From Diplonema japonicum (taxonomy: Eukaryota; Euglenozoa; Diplonemea; Diplonemida; Diplonemidae): a DNA stretch of 64,000 nt. The notes under the pieces are model-generated. The model was not told the origin of the DNA, ran no database searches, and saw only the letters and a program-made list of their open reading frames with translations. A program made the position numbers and the translations under genes. Shown here piece after piece: positions 60,175 through 64,000 of the stretch; within the stretch, counting starts at the first letter, position 1; every line of letters starts with the position of its first letter. The stretch is taken from assembly GCA_964019335.1 (NCBI GenBank), contig OZ025704.1:372001-436000 (forward strand), read 5' to 3'.

Positions 60175-60854
60175 CAGGGAAAAAGAGTAAAGTCTACTTA
60201 ATTCATGAATACGTATTTTTATTTATTTTCTGGTTCCCGATGGTACTCCCAAACTCCCCCAAAGCCAGGATTTGACATAACACACTGCTCGTCCACGCCT
60301 TCAATCTGGGCCAGTCTTGCAATTTTGTGCTTCATGGTTGCACCAGCGTGGCTTTCTGGTGCAGATGCGGCTGAACTCGATGAACTCTCTGAGGAACTGG
60401 GTGCACCAGCGACTCATGGCGCGACAAGAGACCCTACTTAGGGGGGCTGAGAGCGATGCTCTTACCGCAGATGCCATCTATGACTGAAAGGCAAACCCCG
60501 ACAGCCGGAGCCCCACAGAAGGATGACAGGCACGTGTAGAATCCCCTGTCCACGGTGGGCGCAAAAATAGATCGAGTTTTTTGTTGATTTTCTGGCCTCT
60601 TTTCTCTGACGCCCCATTTTCACAATTCTGCAGAAGCACATGAGGGGGGAAAAAAAAAGTACTTTATTTTCGGCTCTTAGCCAAAATCCCCTTAGAGGGA
60701 ATCCAGAAAATAAAATTATTAAAAAAAAAAAATGAAGGGGGAGGGGGAAAGAAGAACAAAAAGTCTTTTAGCTACACTCACATCTGGAAGGGAAGCAAAA
60801 ACAAATAAAAGGGGAAACTTTGGTCGAAGGGGGGGGGTAAGAATTTCATTTTTT

Positions 60855-60900
60855 GGCGGTGGGCCGTTGCTAACCACTTCGTTCTTATCATAGTCAAGTT
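60855..60900 (+). repeat. Repeat family R3, copy
   Basis: GGCGGTGGGCCGTTGCTA is followed by ACCACTTCGTTCTTATCATA. It is related to 59690-59728 and, in its first half, to 8255-8272. Confidence 0.5.
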
Positions 60901-61530
60901 TTTTTGAAAGGGGGGGTTTGCTTAAACACTTTGTCTCCCCCATCAGAAAGCTTTTTTATTATTTTTATACAAAAAGGGTTTCAATTTTCTTTTTTTTTCC
61001 TACATCCCGGGTGGTGCACTATGCAAACACAACAACACACAAACACACATTTTTCGCATCCCCCCCACCCCCCCTTGAAACGTAATCTATTAGAGCCTTA
61101 TGCTATTGGGACTCTTACTGATCCCGGTAAGAACCCTTCAGTAGCACTGCAATTCTTTTTTTTTCTTAGCTCATCAAAAAATGGGGCGGAAGGGAAAGAG
61201 AGGGGTCCCCCGCTCCATGGTGCCTCATTTCTTTTAAGGAGGTGTTTGTGTCCCTTCTTCCCCCCCCCCCCCCCCTCTTTCTTTTTAATAATTTTTTTAC
61301 AATGAACGCTTGGCCTTGGCGTTATATCCCATCAAAGGGATTTCGATTTGCAGTAACCCCCCCCCCCCCACCCACCACCACCACCACCACCACCTTATTT
61401 GTTAATCCGGCAAATAAAAGGGATGAGAAATATACCAGCCAGCCCTTCTCCACACACTGTTTCGATTGCTGCTAGGAAAAGGGAAACTTTTAAAAAAAGC
61501 TAAGTTGCTGTGGGGGGGGGGGGGGGGGGG

Positions 61531-61885
61531 GGGATAACATGGAGAAAACAAAAAGTACATCAGATGTGCACTGTTGACCTCTTCGTCGGAGATACTCAGG
61601 CTGACGAAAACTGCACGAGCGCAGAATCCTGGCTGAGCTGCACACCGTACAGCTCGGCCGAGGTGCGCCCCTGTCAGGTAGACAGTGCTGGCCTCTTTTG
61701 TCCCCAGTATAGCCGTGTTGTTTTCCAGACCCCCCCCCCCCCCCCGTTTGCTTTTTTTTTTCCTTAGCCACCAGTAATAGAAACTCACTCACTCTGTTCA
61801 CGCAAAGTTGCACCTACCCATAATTTTTATTTTTTTTGCAGGGCGCCACCAACACTGGTTTCCTTTATCTTATATTTTCTTCCCC
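61531..61885 (+). repeat. Dispersed repeat family R1, copy 3 (split)
   Basis: 61531-61715 shares ordered blocks with 51184-51447. It ends CAGTGCTGGCCTCTTTTGTC. About 135 bases later, 61838-61885 carries the related GCGCCACCAACACTGG block that in copy 1 (9340-9370) follows directly. Confidence 0.55.
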
Positions 61886-62772
61886 CCCCCCCATTTTTTC
61901 ACCGACTACACAAAAAAAAAGAAACCTTTTCACAAAAATTAAAAAAGGCAGGGGGGTCGAAATTTTGATACGTTCACACAACCAGTCCAAGGTGACAAAA
62001 GGCGTTTTTTTTTTAACCCCTGATGTGTTGAAGGGGGGGAGCGCAGAACACCCGTAGGCGGTAGGCGTGCTTTCTGCAGCATGCTGGCTTTCGTGGTACT
62101 CCTGCACCCAGAAACTAAAAAAACCATGCCAAAAAGTCCAAGGAAAAAAAAAGCCCCCCCCCCCCCCGCATTTTTATTTTTGCAAAGGTTTTAAAAAAGA
62201 AACGAAAAAGGAGACAGAAGAAAAAAAGATGATTTATTATCTTGTGGGCGGTGGTTGCATGTAAAAACGATAAAATTCGTACATTGTAAGTGTTGAGGCG
62301 CTGGGATATGGCTTGTGACAAAACGGCTAGTGCTGCCACTACTTAAGCGCTTTCGCCCTATTACAAGTCTAAAGCTGAACTTGAACGCGAATTTTATCGG
62401 TTTTTACAGAGCGGGAAATATGAAGAGCGGTTTTTCTTTTCTTTTTCTTTTTTTTTCTAGTGATTTCTGCAGCGTGGAAGGCCGGGCTGATATTTTTTTT
62501 TTTTTTTAAATTTTTATTTTTCTTTCTTCCTCTTAACCCCCTTGCTTGCACCATCCCCACCTTTCTTACCCCGTTGCTGAAGAACAGAAAGAAGAGAGAA
62601 AGACAGAAAAAAAAGAGGAAAAGAAGTAAATGAAAATAAGTTGTCAAAAAAAAAAACCATCTATAAACTGCTGGGGGGGGGGGGGGGGGGGGGTGTAGCA
62701 ATTATTGCCACCAGTTTTTAATTCAAAGAGAGTTAAATTGTGGTCTTTTTCTTCTTCTTTTATTTTTCTTCC

Positions 62773-62822
62773 AAGAGCGCCATGAATACTGGCCTCTTTG
62801 ATCTCTTATATATTTTTTTTCT
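62773..62822 (+). repeat. Dispersed repeat family R1, 3' fragment
   Basis: GCGCCATGAATACTGGCCTC followed by TTTGATCTCTTATAT resembles 9340-9370 and 61851-61885. Confidence 0.45.
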
Positions 62823-63263
62823 TACTCCCCTCCCCCCTTTTTTTTTCTAGTCACTCCTTTCTTCTTCATTGCTGCATACCATTTGGCTACCAATATTACC
62901 ATTTTGTGGGTTGTGTAAAAAAAGAAAAAAAAACCTATTTATCTTAAAAAACCAGATGCTCTCATTTCGCCCGAGGGTCGTAGCTTAACGAGTGAAATAA
63001 CTTAAACAAGATGAGCCATTGGCCCACAAGTGAAATCTGGCACTGTTTTTTATTTGTGGATAAACTATATTTTTTATTAGGTAAGGATATCGTTCAAAAA
63101 GAAAAAAGGTAAAAGAAGAAATGCATCGGTGAAGATAAAGTACTTTTATTTTTTCACTGGTGGATGCGAACAAGGATCTTCCTTTCATCTCATTTTTTTT
63201 TTTAAATTTAATTCTGAGCAGCTCTCTTAAATAATTTAGGCTAGAAGATATAAATCAGGTTTC

Positions 63264-63301
63264 ACTTTATTTCACGCCCAGACCTGGGCGTGAAATAAAG
63301 T
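63264..63301. repeat. Perfect 18-base palindrome with 2-base spacer
   Basis: ACTTTATTTCACGCCCAG (63264-63281) and its exact complement CTGGGCGTGAAATAAAGT (63284-63301) are separated by AC. Variants of the arm recur nearby: GGGCGTGAAAATCAGG at about 63350, and TACTTTATTTCGCACCC at about 63364. Confidence 0.9.
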
Positions 63302-63395
63302 ATTTGATTTTTTTTTTTTCCCTCATGTTTTTAAGCCGAACGTTGCTGGGCGTGAAAATCAGGTACTTTATTTCGCACCCACAGTCATTTTCTAG

Positions 63396-63665
63396 CAAAA
63401 TGGGAAGGCGACCGGGAAGCGAGCCAAGGGCATCAGCCTCGAGAAAGAGGCAAAAACTGTGATGGAAGACACACTTCCAACGGCAAGCAAAATGGCCTAC
63501 AGGAAGGAGTGGGAGAGGTTTTGCACCTACCACTCGATCAAACCCAATAGAAAAGCACGGTCAACTGTTGAACAAACACAGCAGTCCCCTGCAACGCCCC
63601 CTTCAGCCCTGCCCCTTCGACACAGCCCACTTCTTCAACAGTGCACAGAATCACGTTTGACATGA
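63396..63665 (+). pseudogene. Short frame resembling the N-terminal core-binding part of a tyrosine recombinase
   Basis: The frame after a TAG at 63393 is open to 63665. It contains ASKMAYRKEWERFCTYHSIK, which resembles the helical core-binding motif of tyrosine recombinases (S-xTYxxxWxxFxxWC). No catalytic domain follows, and the rest of the frame is Pro/Ser/Gln-rich. The frame sits between the palindrome at 63264 and the inverted repeat at 63785. It could be the remnant of a DIRS- or Crypton-like element. The call rests on about 20 residues. Confidence 0.25.
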
Positions 63666-63784
63666 ACGTCAACATCGATTCGCACCAATTCATACCAAAC
63701 CCAGTACCGTGTTTAGTAAAGAGTCGCATTGTGCGAGAGCAGCTCATCATTAAATAAAATGTAGTATTGAATAAAATCAGAGCA

Positions 63785-63879
63785 TGATTTCACTTGTGGG
63801 TCCCCTTTTTTGACTCGTTTTTTTTACTTCACGAAGAATAAAATCACTTGTCAAAAAGAGGACCCCACGCGTGAAATCA
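63785..63879. repeat. 30-base imperfect inverted repeat
   Basis: The arms 63785-63814 and 63850-63879 are complementary at 24 of 30 positions (outer TGATTTCAC with GTGAAATCA is exact), separated by 35 bases. The GTGAAAT core also occurs in the palindrome at 63264-63301 and near 63030. Confidence 0.75.
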
Positions 63880-64000
63880 GGCCATCTGGTTTTCATTTAA
63901 TAAATAGCCTATTTTTACTTTACCTGCACCTAAATAAAAAAGAATAGAGAGAAAAAAAGAAAACAAAAAAAAAAAGAGGTTTCGTGTGTGGCATTTTTTT

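Larger units (their letters stand above)
58850..64000. other. 5.1 kb repeat-rich, gene-poor region
   Basis: Homopolymers, dispersed repeats R1, R2 and R3, a hairpin (60100-60174), a near-perfect palindrome (63264-63301) and an inverted repeat (63785-63879). Two short coding-like frames are listed separately. On the minus strand about 60260-60420 one frame (reading ATMKHKIARLAQIEGVDEQ) also looks protein-like but is short. Composition and decay suggest a graveyard of mobile elements. Confidence 0.6.

Noticed and set aside
1-64000. tRNA, rRNA or spliced-leader RNA genes
   Set aside because: I found no stretch I could fold or recognise with confidence as any of these by eye; tRNAscan and Rfam searches would be decisive.

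Overview
The window looks like nuclear DNA of a unicellular eukaryote. All 23 genes I can support lie on the + strand. Most start codons follow a pyrimidine tract plus AG, or an A-tract, at short distance. GT-AG introns are present, and several genes encode strictly eukaryotic proteins (Crooked-neck/Clf1, Doa1/PLAA, eRF3, UXT, Tctex-type dynein light chain, a GRIP golgin, BLOC1S2-like). One-strand gene arrays with pyrimidine-AG acceptors resemble Euglenozoa with spliced-leader trans-splicing. Because introns are frequent here, a diplonemid-like euglenozoan fits better than a trypanosomatid. This placement is inference: I saw no spliced-leader gene or rRNA. Coding DNA is of moderate GC, while spacers are full of long homopolymers (T55, A44, C27, G28) and simple repeats.

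Layout. 1-7.2 kb: the end of a Cys-rich extracellular protein, an EEP nuclease, a PB1/Cys-rich/UBA protein (p62/NBR1-like plan) and a long eIF4E-related protein. 7.2-9.8 kb: homopolymer and repeat spacer. 9.8-19.7 kb: an IQ-motif membrane protein, Doa1/PLAA, Clf1, a Tctex-type dynein light chain and a four-span membrane protein. 20.4-23.3 kb: a truncated non-LTR retroelement, then a YqaJ/lambda-exonuclease-like gene. 23.6-34.8 kb: UXT, a membrane PDZ/EF-hand-like protein, a PPR-like organellar protein, a GRIP golgin and a 1,502-residue coiled coil. 35.3-50.2 kb: a nodulin-like MFS transporter, a possible SPOUT-like protein, a secreted Cys-rich protein, eRF3 with a Q/G/Y-rich prion-like N terminus, BLOC1S2-like, a J protein, two coiled-coil proteins, NIPSNAP and an F-box-like protein. 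52.6-56.1 kb: another coiled coil and a CCCH zinc-finger protein. 57.7 kb to the end: a second, decayed retroelement copy and 5 kb of dispersed repeats and inverted repeats.

Reading across ORF boundaries, I assembled 26 candidate introns. Most are 32-59 nt and 22 of the 26 begin GTAT (19 GTATG). They sit mainly near the 3' ends of genes, and splicing them restores known domain ends (PUL of Doa1, GRIP, Tctex, eRF3, BLOC1S2). The genes serve general cell functions (translation, ubiquitin handling and autophagy, vesicle traffic, splicing, cytoskeleton). I see no sign that they form one pathway, which fits constitutive polycistronic transcription. No clearly new multi-gene system is evident. The most distinctive features are the splicing architecture, the altered eIF4E-like protein, the YqaJ-like gene and the repeat/inverted-repeat zone at the right end.
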